DNA from: Niastella vici
GTDB taxonomy: Bacteria; Bacteroidota; Bacteroidia; Chitinophagales; Chitinophagaceae
DNA length: 64,000 bases
Direction: 5' to 3'
Assembly: GCF_002077945.1 (NCBI RefSeq)
Contig: NZ_LVYD01000058.1
Span: forward strand, 496,001-560,000
Under the pieces are notes generated by a model that was given only the letters and a program-made list of their open reading frames with translations, was not told the origin of the DNA and ran no database searches. How positions within the stretch are numbered: the first letter of the stretch is position 1; each line of letters begins with the position of its first letter. Shown in pieces: positions 54,395-63,629 of the stretch. A program made the translations under genes and the position numbers.

Positions 54395-54976
54395 ATGCGA
54401 TATTATTTATCCGATATAGCAGAAGTGTTTACTGGGCATACGCTTCGGGAGAAAGTACAACATGATCCCGATGGTGAATGCGCCGTAATTCAATTAAAAG
54501 ACCTGTCATTCACACCCAATGTCTGCATTAAGAATCCGCCCTATAAAATCTCATTGCTGCGCGGTATTCCCAAAAATCAGTTGCTTCAAAAAGGTGATAT
54601 CCTGATCCTTTCGAAAGGTTCTGCTAATAAAGCCCTGTTATACGAAGGTCAATATGCGCCGTCAGTTGCCGTTTCGGCATTTACAATAATCCGATTACAT
54701 AGCGGTCATCTGAAACCGGAATTTTTAACCTGGTATATTAATAGTACCGGGGCGCAGGAGTATTTTAGTATGCACCGGGCCGGTACTACTACTTTGAACC
54801 TATCGAAAAAGGCGATCGATGAATTACCGGTTCCGGTACCGCCTTTGGAGAAGCAGGAAATTATGATGAAATTGGTAACTCAATATGAGTTATATACAAA
54901 CCTGGTAGCCGAATATGAGCGTAATGTCCGGATGCTGGTCGATCATACATTAAACAATCAACTTAACGATCAATAA
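54395..54976 (+). CDS. hsdS: Single-TRD HsdS-like specificity subunit
   Basis: 193 residues from the ATG at 54395. One target-recognition domain (YYLSDIAEVFTGHTLREKV; LLQKGDILILSKGSANKALL; INSTGAQEYFSMHRAGTTTL; IDELPVPVPPLEKQEIMMKL) and one helix of the spacer; a usual HsdS has two. Its stop is directly followed by the hsdM start (TAAATG). Half-size S proteins can work as dimers with M. A second, full-length S gene lies at 58382. Confidence 0.85.
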   Translation: MRYYLSDIAEVFTGHTLREKVQHDPDGECAVIQLKDLSFTPNVCIKNPPYKISLLRGIPKNQLLQKGDILILSKGSANKALLYEGQYAPSVAVSAFTIIRLHSGHLKPEFLTWYINSTGAQEYFSMHRAGTTTLNLSKKAIDELPVPVPPLEKQEIMMKLVTQYELYTNLVAEYERNVRMLVDHTLNNQLNDQ

Positions 54977-56500
54977 ATGAGCCGTAAACCAACACAAGAC
55001 GAGATCAATGCCGCGCTATGGGCTGCCTGTGATTCCTTCAGGGGAACGCTTGACAGCAGCGATTATAAGAATTACATCCTCAATTTCATGTTCCTTAAAT
55101 ACCTGAGCGATGTATGGAAAGATAAATATGAAGAGTACAAAAAACAGATAGGTGATAACGATGAGCTGATCCGTCGTAAAATGAACCGCGAACGATTTGT
55201 GTTACCAGATCATTGCACATTTGATTATATAGTTGAGCATAAGCACGATACCGACCTGGGTTCATTGATCAATAAGATCACGGAGAAGATTGAAGATGAG
55301 AACAAGAGCAAAATGGAAGGGGTGTTTAAAGATATCGATTTTAATTCTGACAGGTTGGGTAATACCAAAGACCGTAACCGAAGGCTGAAAAACCTGATTG
55401 AAGACTTCGATAAACCGCAGCTTAATTTTCGTCCGTCTGTAATTGGCAGCGAGGATATTATTGGTAACGCGTACATGTACCTGATCGAACGTTTTGCCGG
55501 CGGGGCCGGTAAAAAAGGCGGCGAGTTTTATACACCACATGAAATAAGTGTGTTATTGGCCAGGTTGATGATGCCCAAAGCAGGCGACCGGATTTGTGAC
55601 CCTACCTGCGGTTCCGGCTCATTACTGATTACTGTTGCCGAACAGGTGCCCTTTAAACCGGGTACGCATTTAAGGGATTGTAGTCTGTATGGGCAGGAAA
55701 GCAATGGCGGTACCTGGGCATTAGCAAAAATGAACATGTTCCTGCATGGTATGGATGCGGCGCATATTGAGTGGGGCGATACCATTAATCAGCCGTTATT
55801 GATAGAAGGCGATCACCTGATGAAATTTGACATAGTGGTGGCCAATCCGCCTTTCTCCTTAGACAAATGGGGGGCAGAACGGGCGGCACATGATACGTAT
55901 AAACGCTTTACCCGGGGCATACCGCCAAAGACAAAAGGCGATTATGCGTTTGTGTTGCACATGATCGATACGGCGGTGGAAGGCTCAGGCAAAGTGGGGG
56001 TGATTGTACCGCATGGTGTGTTATTCCGCGGAAGCAGTGAAAGGCAGATCAGGGAAAGCCTGGTCCGCGATAATCTGCTGGAAGCGGTGATAGGTTTGCC
56101 ATCGAACCTGTTCTTTGGAACAGGGATACCGGCGGCTATTCTGTTGTTCAATAAAGGAAAGAAAACAAAAGATGTATTGTTTATTGATGCCAATAAGGAA
56201 TTTGAAAGCGGTAAAAAGCAGAACACCATACGCGAACAGCATATCAGCCGCATTGTAGATACGTACAAAGAGTTTTTACAAGGTGGGGGAGAAAAAGAAA
56301 AATATGCCCATCGCGCCAGCTTTGAAGAAATAGAAAAGAATGAATTCAACCTCAATATACCCCGGTATGTAGATACGTTTGAAAAAGAGGAGGAAATTGA
56401 TATACCTGCAGTGCAAAAGAGGATTGAAGAGCTGGATGAAGAGTTGGTAAAAGTAAAAGCGGAGATGAATAAGTATTTAAAGGAGTTGGGGTTTAAATAG
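54977..56500 (+). CDS. hsdM: Type I restriction-modification DNA methyltransferase subunit
   Basis: 507 residues. HsdM N-terminal helical domain (INAALWAACDSFRGTLDSSD), then the N6-adenine methyltransferase: motif I DPTCGSGSLL (near 208) and motif IV VVANPPFSLDKWG (near 290). C-terminal helices bind HsdS. Start fused to the preceding hsdS stop. Confidence 0.96.
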   Translation: MSRKPTQDEINAALWAACDSFRGTLDSSDYKNYILNFMFLKYLSDVWKDKYEEYKKQIGDNDELIRRKMNRERFVLPDHCTFDYIVEHKHDTDLGSLINKITEKIEDENKSKMEGVFKDIDFNSDRLGNTKDRNRRLKNLIEDFDKPQLNFRPSVIGSEDIIGNAYMYLIERFAGGAGKKGGEFYTPHEISVLLARLMMPKAGDRICDPTCGSGSLLITVAEQVPFKPGTHLRDCSLYGQESNGGTWALAKMNMFLHGMDAAHIEWGDTINQPLLIEGDHLMKFDIVVANPPFSLDKWGAERAAHDTYKRFTRGIPPKTKGDYAFVLHMIDTAVEGSGKVGVIVPHGVLFRGSSERQIRESLVRDNLLEAVIGLPSNLFFGTGIPAAILLFNKGKKTKDVLFIDANKEFESGKKQNTIREQHISRIVDTYKEFLQGGGEKEKYAHRASFEEIEKNEFNLNIPRYVDTFEKEEEIDIPAVQKRIEELDEELVKVKAEMNKYLKELGFK

Positions 56501-56548
56501 AAGGCGCTCATAAACCAAAATACATCATCAATCAATAAAAAGTAAGCC

Positions 56549-57403
56549 ATGAAACAAGAACAAATTAAAGAACTGTTTGAAAAATTTGAATCAGCTTGTT
56601 ATGAAATCAAAGGTGTAGAGTGTTGGAGTGCCAGAGAGTTACAGGATATATTAGGTTATAAAGAATGGCGAAATTTCATGAACGTTATTGAAAAGGCAAA
56701 GGAAGCTGTTAAAAATTCAGGAGATCAATTAGATGACCATTTTGTTGAAGTCAACAAAATGGTTCCAATTGGTTCAGGATCAGAGAGAACTGTTGATGAT
56801 GTCGCACTTACCAGATATGCCTGTTATCTTGTTGCTCAAAATGGAGATCCTTCTAAACCTGCTATTGCTTTTGCTCAAACTTATTTTGCTGTTCAAACCC
56901 GTAAACAGGAAATAATAGAACAACGATTGTTAGATGTGGCGAGAGTTAGTGCGAGAGAGAAATTAACCAAGTCTGAAAAAAAAATGTCGGGTATTTTGTA
57001 TGAAAAAGGAGTTGATGAAAAGGGTTTTGCATTAATTCGTTCCAAAGGCGATCAGGCTTTGTTTGGAGGTTATACTACTACTGATATGAAACGTAAATTA
57101 GGTGTGCCGGCATCAAGGCCTTTAGCAGATTTTCTTCCGACGTTAACCATTAAAGCTAAGGATTTTGCAACAGAGCTTACAAGTCACAATGTTCAGGAAA
57201 AGGAATTAAGAGGGGAAACTTCAATAGGTCAGGAGCATGTGGATAATAATAAAGCTGTTCGTAAAATGTTGGTCGAGCGTGGTGTTAAACCAGAGCAATT
57301 GCCTGCTGCAGAAGATGTACAAAAGGTAAAAAGAAAATTGGAGTCTGAGGAAAAGAAAATGCTAAAAGATGTAAAGAAGGAAAAAAGGGGTAGGAAAAAA
57401 TGA
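56549..57403 (+). CDS. dinD: DinD-like protein (BRO/KilA-N type), intact
   Basis: 284 residues, full length, with Lys-rich tail (KKEKRGRKK). Same motifs as dinD1: VECWSARELQDILGYKEWRN, IGSGSERTVDDVALTRYACY, QTYFAVQTRKQEIIEQR, KGDQALFGGYTT. It is inserted between hsdM and the second hsdS together with a phosphoesterase gene. Codons 63-72 again hold a palindrome. A link to DNA damage or phage-induced stress is inferred from the E. coli namesake. Confidence 0.9.
   Translation: MKQEQIKELFEKFESACYEIKGVECWSARELQDILGYKEWRNFMNVIEKAKEAVKNSGDQLDDHFVEVNKMVPIGSGSERTVDDVALTRYACYLVAQNGDPSKPAIAFAQTYFAVQTRKQEIIEQRLLDVARVSAREKLTKSEKKMSGILYEKGVDEKGFALIRSKGDQALFGGYTTTDMKRKLGVPASRPLADFLPTLTIKAKDFATELTSHNVQEKELRGETSIGQEHVDNNKAVRKMLVERGVKPEQLPAAEDVQKVKRKLESEEKKMLKDVKKEKRGRKK
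56736..56763. repeat. 28-bp palindrome inside dinD2
   Basis: Arms ACCATTTTGTTGA and TCAACAAAATGGT, centre AG. Exactly the same codons as in dinD1; the two bases that differ per arm change together on both sides. Confidence 0.9.
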
Positions 57404-57434
57404 TTAATAAATCAGTTATTATGTTGGCATTCTT

Positions 57435-57461
57435 CAGTTGTCAAGTATTTCTTGACAACTG
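57435..57461. repeat. 27-bp palindrome after dinD2 (TGTCAAG class)
   Basis: Arms CAGTTGTCAAG and CTTGACAACTG, centre TATTT. Arms are identical to those after dinD1; the centre differs. Confidence 0.9.
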
Positions 57462-57491
57462 GACGCTGAAGATGAGAATAAATTAACTAAG

Positions 57492-57518
57492 GAACTGTCA
57501 AGGAAAACTTGACAGTTC
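57492..57518. repeat. 27-bp palindrome before mpe2
   Basis: Arms GAACTGTCAAG and CTTGACAGTTC, centre GAAAA. Perfect. Confidence 0.9.
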
Positions 57519-57535
57519 AAAAAGGTAGTTCACTA

Positions 57536-58294
57536 ATGACCATTCAATACTGCTCAGACCTTCATCTGGAATTTCCCAGGAATAAAATGTTCCTGGAAAG
57601 GTTCCCACTTCAACCGGAGGGCGTAGTATTGATATTGGCCGGTGATATTTTACCATTTCACTTGCACAAAAAACAAACCGGCTTTATTGATTTTGTAGCA
57701 GATAATTTTGAAATGGTATACTGGGCGCCCGGTAACCATGAATATTATGGACATGATGCGGCAACGGTGGCTGATCCATTGCTGGAAAAATTACGCAGCA
57801 ATGTATGGCTCGTCAACAACCGGGTGATAGCGTATAAAGACGTGCAGTTTATATGCAGTACTTTATGGAGTAAGATACCGGTGGTAAATGCATTGGATAT
57901 ACAGCGAAGCATTTCAGATTTTCATGCTATCCGCTGGCAGGGAAAGAAATTGAGTGCTGAACGATTTAATCAGCTGCATGAAAATTCGGTTGCTTTTTTA
58001 CAGCGGGCTTTTAAGGAGACTAATACAATGAAAACGGTTGTGGTTACCCATCATGTGCCTACGCTGTATCAGTACCCTGATCAGTATATGAATAGTCCAT
58101 TAAATGGCGCGTTTGTAACCGAGTTATATGATTTGATTTTTGGTTGTGGCGCTGCTTATTGGATTTACGGGCATCACCACAGTAATGTAGGTGCGTTTGC
58201 GATAGGTGAAACAACCTTGTTGACCAACCAGCTTGGTTATGTGGAGTATGGTGAGCATGCCGTTTTTAGTAGAAATGCAGTAAGAAACATTTAA
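57536..58294 (+). CDS. Calcineurin-like metallophosphoesterase, copy 2
   Basis: 252 residues from the ATG at 57536; the earlier frame start at 57509 falls in a palindrome and is rejected. Motifs SDLHLEF, LAGDIL, PGNHEYYG, THHVPTLY and YGHHHSN as in copy 1, to which it is closely similar. Located inside the type I locus between dinD2 and the two-TRD hsdS. Confidence 0.9.
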   Translation: MTIQYCSDLHLEFPRNKMFLERFPLQPEGVVLILAGDILPFHLHKKQTGFIDFVADNFEMVYWAPGNHEYYGHDAATVADPLLEKLRSNVWLVNNRVIAYKDVQFICSTLWSKIPVVNALDIQRSISDFHAIRWQGKKLSAERFNQLHENSVAFLQRAFKETNTMKTVVVTHHVPTLYQYPDQYMNSPLNGAFVTELYDLIFGCGAAYWIYGHHHSNVGAFAIGETTLLTNQLGYVEYGEHAVFSRNAVRNI

Positions 58295-58304
58295 AAGATA
58301 TATC

Positions 58305-58329
58305 AGCTATTCGAAATTTTCGAATAACT
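58305..58329. repeat. Palindrome after mpe2 (TATTCGAA class)
   Basis: Arms AGCTATTCGAAA and TTTCGAATAACT around T; 11 of 12 pairs. Confidence 0.8.
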
Positions 58330-58333
58330 CACT

Positions 58334-58360
58334 GAGTTATCCGGGATTTCCGGATAACTC
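58334..58360. repeat. 27-bp palindrome before hsdS (TATCCGG class)
   Basis: Arms GAGTTATCCGG and CCGGATAACTC, centre GATTT. Perfect. 21 bases before the hsdS start. Confidence 0.9.
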
Positions 58361-58381
58361 AATAAAATTAAAAATGATTAT

Positions 58382-59623
58382 ATGGAAGGATATAAACATA
58401 CTGAGTTGGGATGGATACCGGATGATTGGGATTGTTTAGAATTATCACATATTACTCAGAAAGAAAGACCAGTTTCTTATGGTATAGTTCAAACAGGTCT
58501 TCCGGTTAAAGATGGAATTAAATGTATACGGGTCTTGGATATTGTAAACGGTAAAATAGATGATGATAATTTAATTACAACATCGCATAAAATAAGTAAT
58601 GCATATAAGAGAACTGTCTTACAAGATGGGGATTTGGTAATGGCATTACGTGGTAAGATTGGTGAATTAGCGAAGGCTACAAAAAGTCATGAAGGTTACA
58701 ATCTGACTAGAGGAGTGGCTTTAGTCGCTCCAAAAGCCAATTACGATAGTGAATATCTTAAGCAGCAAATGTCATCGCCTCTTTTTCGTGATTATTTAAT
58801 GGGTCATTTGAATGGATCGGCATTAAAGGAACTTGCAATTAATGTTATACGGAAGATAAAGGTGCCAATCCCAAAAAGCAAAAGTGAACAGCTTAAAATA
58901 GCCGATGTTCTTTCCACCTGGGACAAATCCATCGAAACCCTCACCCAATTAATAGCCGCGAAACAACAACTCAAAAAAGGCTTAATGCAGCAACTGCTTA
59001 CCGGCAAAAAAAGATTGCCGGGGTTTAAGGGGAAGTGGGAAGTTAAAAAAATAAAGCAATTGGGAAAAATCGAATCAGGAGGAACGCCAGATACTAAAAT
59101 TGTTGAATATTGGGATGGACAAATTGATTGGATAACTCCAACGGACATCACAGGTCTTAATGGTTATAGATTTATCGAACATACACAACGGAAAATAACT
59201 AATGCGGGCTTAAAAAATAGTTCGGCTACATTAATTCCGGCCAATTCAGTTATCATTTGTACTAGAGCAACAATTGGTGACTGCGCTATTAATTTGAAAC
59301 CTATAACTACAAATCAAGGTTTTAAAACCATAATACCCAAGGATGTTAATTATATGTTTTTATATTATAAAATGCTAAGTATTAAGGACGTAATGATTGA
59401 AAGAGCAAATGGAAGTACATTTTTGGAAATATCAAAGACGGATTTTGAAAATCTTGAGGTTCTTGTTCCTCCAACCGAGAGTGAGCAAACAGTTATTGGA
59501 TCTTTTTTAGAGAAACTGGATGAGGAGATAGATTTGTTAAAAAAACAACATGAAAGCTTAAAACTCCAAAAACAAGGCCTCATGCAACAACTCTTAACCG
59601 GCAAAAAAAGAGTAAAAGTATAA
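58382..59623 (+). CDS. hsdS: Type I restriction specificity subunit with two TRDs
   Basis: 413 residues in the standard S layout: TRD1 (about 1-170), central coiled coil (KSIETLTQLIAAKQQLKKGL), TRD2 (about 215-375) and C-terminal coiled coil (EKLDEEIDLLKKQHESLK). Each half ends with GLMQQLLTGKK, giving a direct DNA repeat near 58985 and 59578 where domain exchange could occur. It defines the two halves of the recognition site for HsdM/HsdR. Confidence 0.94.
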   Translation: MEGYKHTELGWIPDDWDCLELSHITQKERPVSYGIVQTGLPVKDGIKCIRVLDIVNGKIDDDNLITTSHKISNAYKRTVLQDGDLVMALRGKIGELAKATKSHEGYNLTRGVALVAPKANYDSEYLKQQMSSPLFRDYLMGHLNGSALKELAINVIRKIKVPIPKSKSEQLKIADVLSTWDKSIETLTQLIAAKQQLKKGLMQQLLTGKKRLPGFKGKWEVKKIKQLGKIESGGTPDTKIVEYWDGQIDWITPTDITGLNGYRFIEHTQRKITNAGLKNSSATLIPANSVIICTRATIGDCAINLKPITTNQGFKTIIPKDVNYMFLYYKMLSIKDVMIERANGSTFLEISKTDFENLEVLVPPTESEQTVIGSFLEKLDEEIDLLKKQHESLKLQKQGLMQQLLTGKKRVKV

Positions 59624-59721
59624 CCATATCCTTTATCCTTTGAAACGAACCATAAAAGTGGGGAAGGGAACAGCGATACCATGAAAACATACCTACATAC
59701 CTACATCTACAAAGCATTCGT

Positions 59722-62700
59722 ATGAGTTATTCAGAACTACACGATTCCCAATCCCCCGCCTTACTGCTATTGCGCAAATTGGGCTGGCAGCATATTACCA
59801 AAGACGAAGCGCTGCAACAGCGCGGTGGCATCAGGAGTAATGTAATATTGGAAGATATCCTGGAGCAGCAATTAAAAGCGCTCAATACCTTCACTTATAG
59901 AGGCAACAACTATAAGTTTTCCGAAGGTAATATCCATGCCGCCATTCATGCCATCAAAAATGTACCTGACGAAGGACTGGTTCGCACCAGCGAAAAAGTG
60001 TACGACTTAATTACGCTGGGTAAAAGCTTCGAGGAAACCATCCAGGGCGATAGAAAAAGCTTTACAATCAAATACATCGATTGGGAAAACCCAAGGAACA
60101 ATGTCTACCACATTGCAGATGAATTTGCAGTCGAAGGTTTGAATGAAACCCGCCGGCCCGACCTGGTTTTATTCATAAACGGAATTCCCTTTGCCGTTAT
60201 AGAGAATAAAAGAAGAGATAGAAATGGTTCCATCGATGAAGCTATTTCCCAGCATCAGAGAAACCAGAAAAAAGAAAATGGTATTCCAAAATTATACCAT
60301 TATGCTCATTTGCTGTTGGCCGTTCATCCAAACGAAGTGAAATACGCTGCCATCGATACAAAGCCAAAGTTCTGGTCGGTATGGGAAGAACAAACGGATG
60401 TGGAAGATAAAGTACAAAACATTATCAAAAAACCGGTTTCCGGAACGAAGGAAGGAGTGGAAGACCGGTTGCCCACTTTCCAGGATAAAATGTTGTATAG
60501 CCTTTGTCGCAAAGATCGGTTGTTAGAGCTGGTTTATAAGTTTATCGTGTATGATGATCGAAAAAAGAAGATCTGCCGCTACCAGCAATATTTTACCGTA
60601 ATGAATGCCTTGCAACGCATAAAAGAGTTTACCAAAGAAGGGCAACGCAGGGGCGGCGTGGTATGGCATACCCAGGGCAGTGGTAAAAGCTTAACCATGG
60701 TGATGCTGGCCAAATGTCTGTCGCTTGAAAAAGATATTAAAAATGCAAGGGTTATCATTGTCACCGACCGAATTGATCTCGATAACCAGATCACCAAAAC
60801 TTTTGAAGCCTGTCAGAAACATCCGGTGCAGGCAAAAAGCGGCGCTGATCTGGCTGAATTGATCAATAATAATGGAATAGAGATAATAACTACCATCATT
60901 GATAAATTCGACGCCGCTTTAAGCCGGCGTGATATTGAAAATGATTCGGCCAATATATTTGTGCTGGTCGATGAAAGTCACCGCAGCCAATACGGTAGCA
61001 TGCATACCAAAATGAGAAAGGTATTGCCAAAGGCCTGTTATATTGGTTTTACCGGTACGCCGCTTACCCATAATGAAAAATCAACGGCGAAAAAGTTTGG
61101 TGGCTTTATTCTTCCCAATTACCCAATTGAAAAGGCCGTTCGCGATAAAGCTGTAGTCCCTTTATTATACGAAGGCCGTTCTGCAAAGTTGTCGGTGAAC
61201 AGAACCGCATTGGATAAAGAGTTTACCCGCGTAAGCGAACCGTTAACGGAGTACCAGACTAAAAACCTGCAAAGGAAGTTTGCATCCATCACAAAAATTT
61301 ATAAAAGTCAGCAGGTTGTTGAAGAAATAGCCTACGATATAGCAAAGCATTATTGCGAGAACTGGCAGGGTAAGGGATTTAAAGCCATGCTGGCGGTACC
61401 GCTTAGGGAAACGGCTATTAAATACCTGCGCTATTTTGAAAACCAGATCAACCCTAAACTGCACCTGAATGCGCGGGTAATTATTTCCGCACCCGATACC
61501 AGGGAAGATAATGAAGAGGTGGATGAAGAACCAACCTCCGAAGTACAGAAATGGTGGGATAAAACATCCAGGGATTACGGCGGCATCGACGAATATGAAC
61601 GTGTTACTATTGAAAAGTTCAAGCAGGAAAGTGAAGACGTGGAATTATTGATTGTAGTAGGAAAGTTGTTGACTGGTTTTGATGCGCCGAATTGCAGCAT
61701 TTTATACCTGGCAAAGCCGCTGGCCGAACACAACCTGTTGCAGGCAATTGCCCGCGTAAACCGGTTATATGAAGGAAAAGATTTTGGCTACATTATTGAC
61801 TATATCGGCATTTTAGGCGAACTGGATGAAGCCCTGACCCATTACGCAGCTTTAAGCGAATTTGATGAAGAAGATTTGGAAGGCAGTTTGATTAGCGTTG
61901 CAGAAGAGATTAAGAAACTTCCCCAACGGCATGCAGAGTTAGTTGATGTATTTAAAGAGGTGAAAAAGAAGGCGGACAAGGAGGCGTTGGAGCGGTTTCT
62001 GCGGCCGGAAGATAAGCGGGATATTTTCCGGCAAAAGCTTACAGCATTCGGCCGTACCCTGCACACCGCTTTAGCAGCCAGCGATGAGCTGGAGAAGATA
62101 TTTTCGCGAGAAAAAGTGACGTTTTTTATTAAGGAATTCGAGTATTATAATTCTTTACGGATTTCAATACAGGCTCGATATGCTGATAAAGTTGATTTCA
62201 AAGAATACGAAAAAAGGATTCAAAAACTACTGGATACTTATGTAAGCGCCGAAGGGATGGATCAGATCACCGAGCCAATCAATATTTTCGATGAGGAGCT
62301 GTTCAAAAAAGAAGTAGAGCGGGTTACCGGCTCTATAGCTTCCAAAGCAGATGCCATTGCTTATGCTACAAAAAAAGTCACATCTGAAAAGATGGATGAG
62401 GATCCCGTATACTATAAACGGTTTTCCGATATGATCGACCAGGCTATCCAGGATTTCCTGCAAAAGCGCATCACAGAATCCCAGTACCTGGCTAAGCAGA
62501 TACAAATAAGGAATGAAATGTTGAAAGGCAGTCCGGAAGGTGTACCCGCTGAAGTGCAGGGCAAACCGGAAGCCCGGGCATTTTATGGTATTCTTCGTGA
62601 AGAGATATTGAATGCAGGAATTCAACTTAGCGCGAAACAAAATAAGGCGCTGGCACAGGCCGGTTTAAATATAGCCAATATTATTTCATCGCTGGTGATC

Positions 62701-62859
62701 AGAGATTGGGTACGAAACAATGATGTGAAAAATAAAATGATGAATGATATGGAAGACTACCTGCTTCGGGAGTCGGCTCAATGGGGTATTACTATATCTT
62801 ATGAGTTGTTGGATACAATGCTTGAGAAATGTATAACCGTTGCTAAAAAAGTCTATTGA
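59722..62859 (+). CDS. hsdR: Type I restriction endonuclease/translocase subunit
   Basis: 1045 residues. N-terminal PD-(D/E)XK nuclease (RRPDLVLFINGIPFAVIENK, near 145-170), SF2 helicase motor with Walker A HTQGSGKS (near 315-322), DESH box (near 415) and SAT-like TGTP motif, motif VI AIARVNR, and a C-terminal helical domain for docking on the methylase. Cuts unmodified DNA after translocation. 98 bases after hsdS. Confidence 0.96.
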   Translation: MSYSELHDSQSPALLLLRKLGWQHITKDEALQQRGGIRSNVILEDILEQQLKALNTFTYRGNNYKFSEGNIHAAIHAIKNVPDEGLVRTSEKVYDLITLGKSFEETIQGDRKSFTIKYIDWENPRNNVYHIADEFAVEGLNETRRPDLVLFINGIPFAVIENKRRDRNGSIDEAISQHQRNQKKENGIPKLYHYAHLLLAVHPNEVKYAAIDTKPKFWSVWEEQTDVEDKVQNIIKKPVSGTKEGVEDRLPTFQDKMLYSLCRKDRLLELVYKFIVYDDRKKKICRYQQYFTVMNALQRIKEFTKEGQRRGGVVWHTQGSGKSLTMVMLAKCLSLEKDIKNARVIIVTDRIDLDNQITKTFEACQKHPVQAKSGADLAELINNNGIEIITTIIDKFDAALSRRDIENDSANIFVLVDESHRSQYGSMHTKMRKVLPKACYIGFTGTPLTHNEKSTAKKFGGFILPNYPIEKAVRDKAVVPLLYEGRSAKLSVNRTALDKEFTRVSEPLTEYQTKNLQRKFASITKIYKSQQVVEEIAYDIAKHYCENWQGKGFKAMLAVPLRETAIKYLRYFENQINPKLHLNARVIISAPDTREDNEEVDEEPTSEVQKWWDKTSRDYGGIDEYERVTIEKFKQESEDVELLIVVGKLLTGFDAPNCSILYLAKPLAEHNLLQAIARVNRLYEGKDFGYIIDYIGILGELDEALTHYAALSEFDEEDLEGSLISVAEEIKKLPQRHAELVDVFKEVKKKADKEALERFLRPEDKRDIFRQKLTAFGRTLHTALAASDELEKIFSREKVTFFIKEFEYYNSLRISIQARYADKVDFKEYEKRIQKLLDTYVSAEGMDQITEPINIFDEELFKKEVERVTGSIASKADAIAYATKKVTSEKMDEDPVYYKRFSDMIDQAIQDFLQKRITESQYLAKQIQIRNEMLKGSPEGVPAEVQGKPEARAFYGILREEILNAGIQLSAKQNKALAQAGLNIANIISSLVIRDWVRNNDVKNKMMNDMEDYLLRESAQWGITISYELLDTMLEKCITVAKKVY

Positions 62860-63587
62860 TGAAGCAAAGTGAAGGATTGCACATTGAATATGGAACTACC
62901 CGTATTCCTTTTGTGTTGCTGTACAGTAAAAGAAGAACCTTGGGCATTGCGGTTACGCCTGATAAACAGGTAACCATAACGGCTCCTTATGATGCCAGTC
63001 TTGAAAAAATATTGGAGAAAGTTGGGAATAGGGCTGCTTGGATCAGTAAACAAATAAGAAAGTTTGACTCATACGAAGTCACGTTACTACGCCGGAAGAT
63101 TGAATATGTAAGCGGTGAAACGCTTTATTACATGGGTAGGAAATACAGGTTGAAAGTCGTAGAAGGTATTCCGGAAATGATCACCAAAGAAGGAAGAAAT
63201 ATAAAAGCTGTTGTTAAAAGTAAGGCAAATCAGAAGCATATAGCCGGTATGGTTATGGACTGGTACAAGCAGGAGGCGAAAAGAGTATTCCGGGAGCGGT
63301 TTGAGCGTTATGCATATATATTGAAACGGGAAAAGTTATCAGTTAACCAGTTACTAGTTCGACGTCTGGAAAAACGTTGGGGTAGTTGTACTGAACTGGG
63401 AAATATAATACTTAACCTTTCACTGATTCAAGCGCCGGTTCAGTGTGTTGATTACGTTATTTTGCATGAACTCTGTCATTTAAAACATCTCAATCATGGA
63501 CCAAGGTTTTATAATATGCTTGGCAGGTATATGGAAGATTGGGAAAAGAGAAGAGACCGGTTGCAAACCGTTAGAATACTCGAATAA
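62859..63587 (+). CDS. YgjP-like (DUF45/M48-type) zinc metallopeptidase
   Basis: 242 residues; the ATG overlaps the hsdR stop (TGATG), so it is translated with hsdR. YgjP/DUF45 signature: RRLEKRWGSCTELGNIILNL and the zinc site HELCHLKHLNHGPRF. This family very often closes type I restriction operons; a role in controlling or maturing the enzyme is suspected but unproven. Confidence 0.9.
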   Translation: MKQSEGLHIEYGTTRIPFVLLYSKRRTLGIAVTPDKQVTITAPYDASLEKILEKVGNRAAWISKQIRKFDSYEVTLLRRKIEYVSGETLYYMGRKYRLKVVEGIPEMITKEGRNIKAVVKSKANQKHIAGMVMDWYKQEAKRVFRERFERYAYILKREKLSVNQLLVRRLEKRWGSCTELGNIILNLSLIQAPVQCVDYVILHELCHLKHLNHGPRFYNMLGRYMEDWEKRRDRLQTVRILE

Positions 63588-63629
63588 TTTATGTATTTTA
63601 AAGTTAATAATCAGAAAATATAGAAGCTT

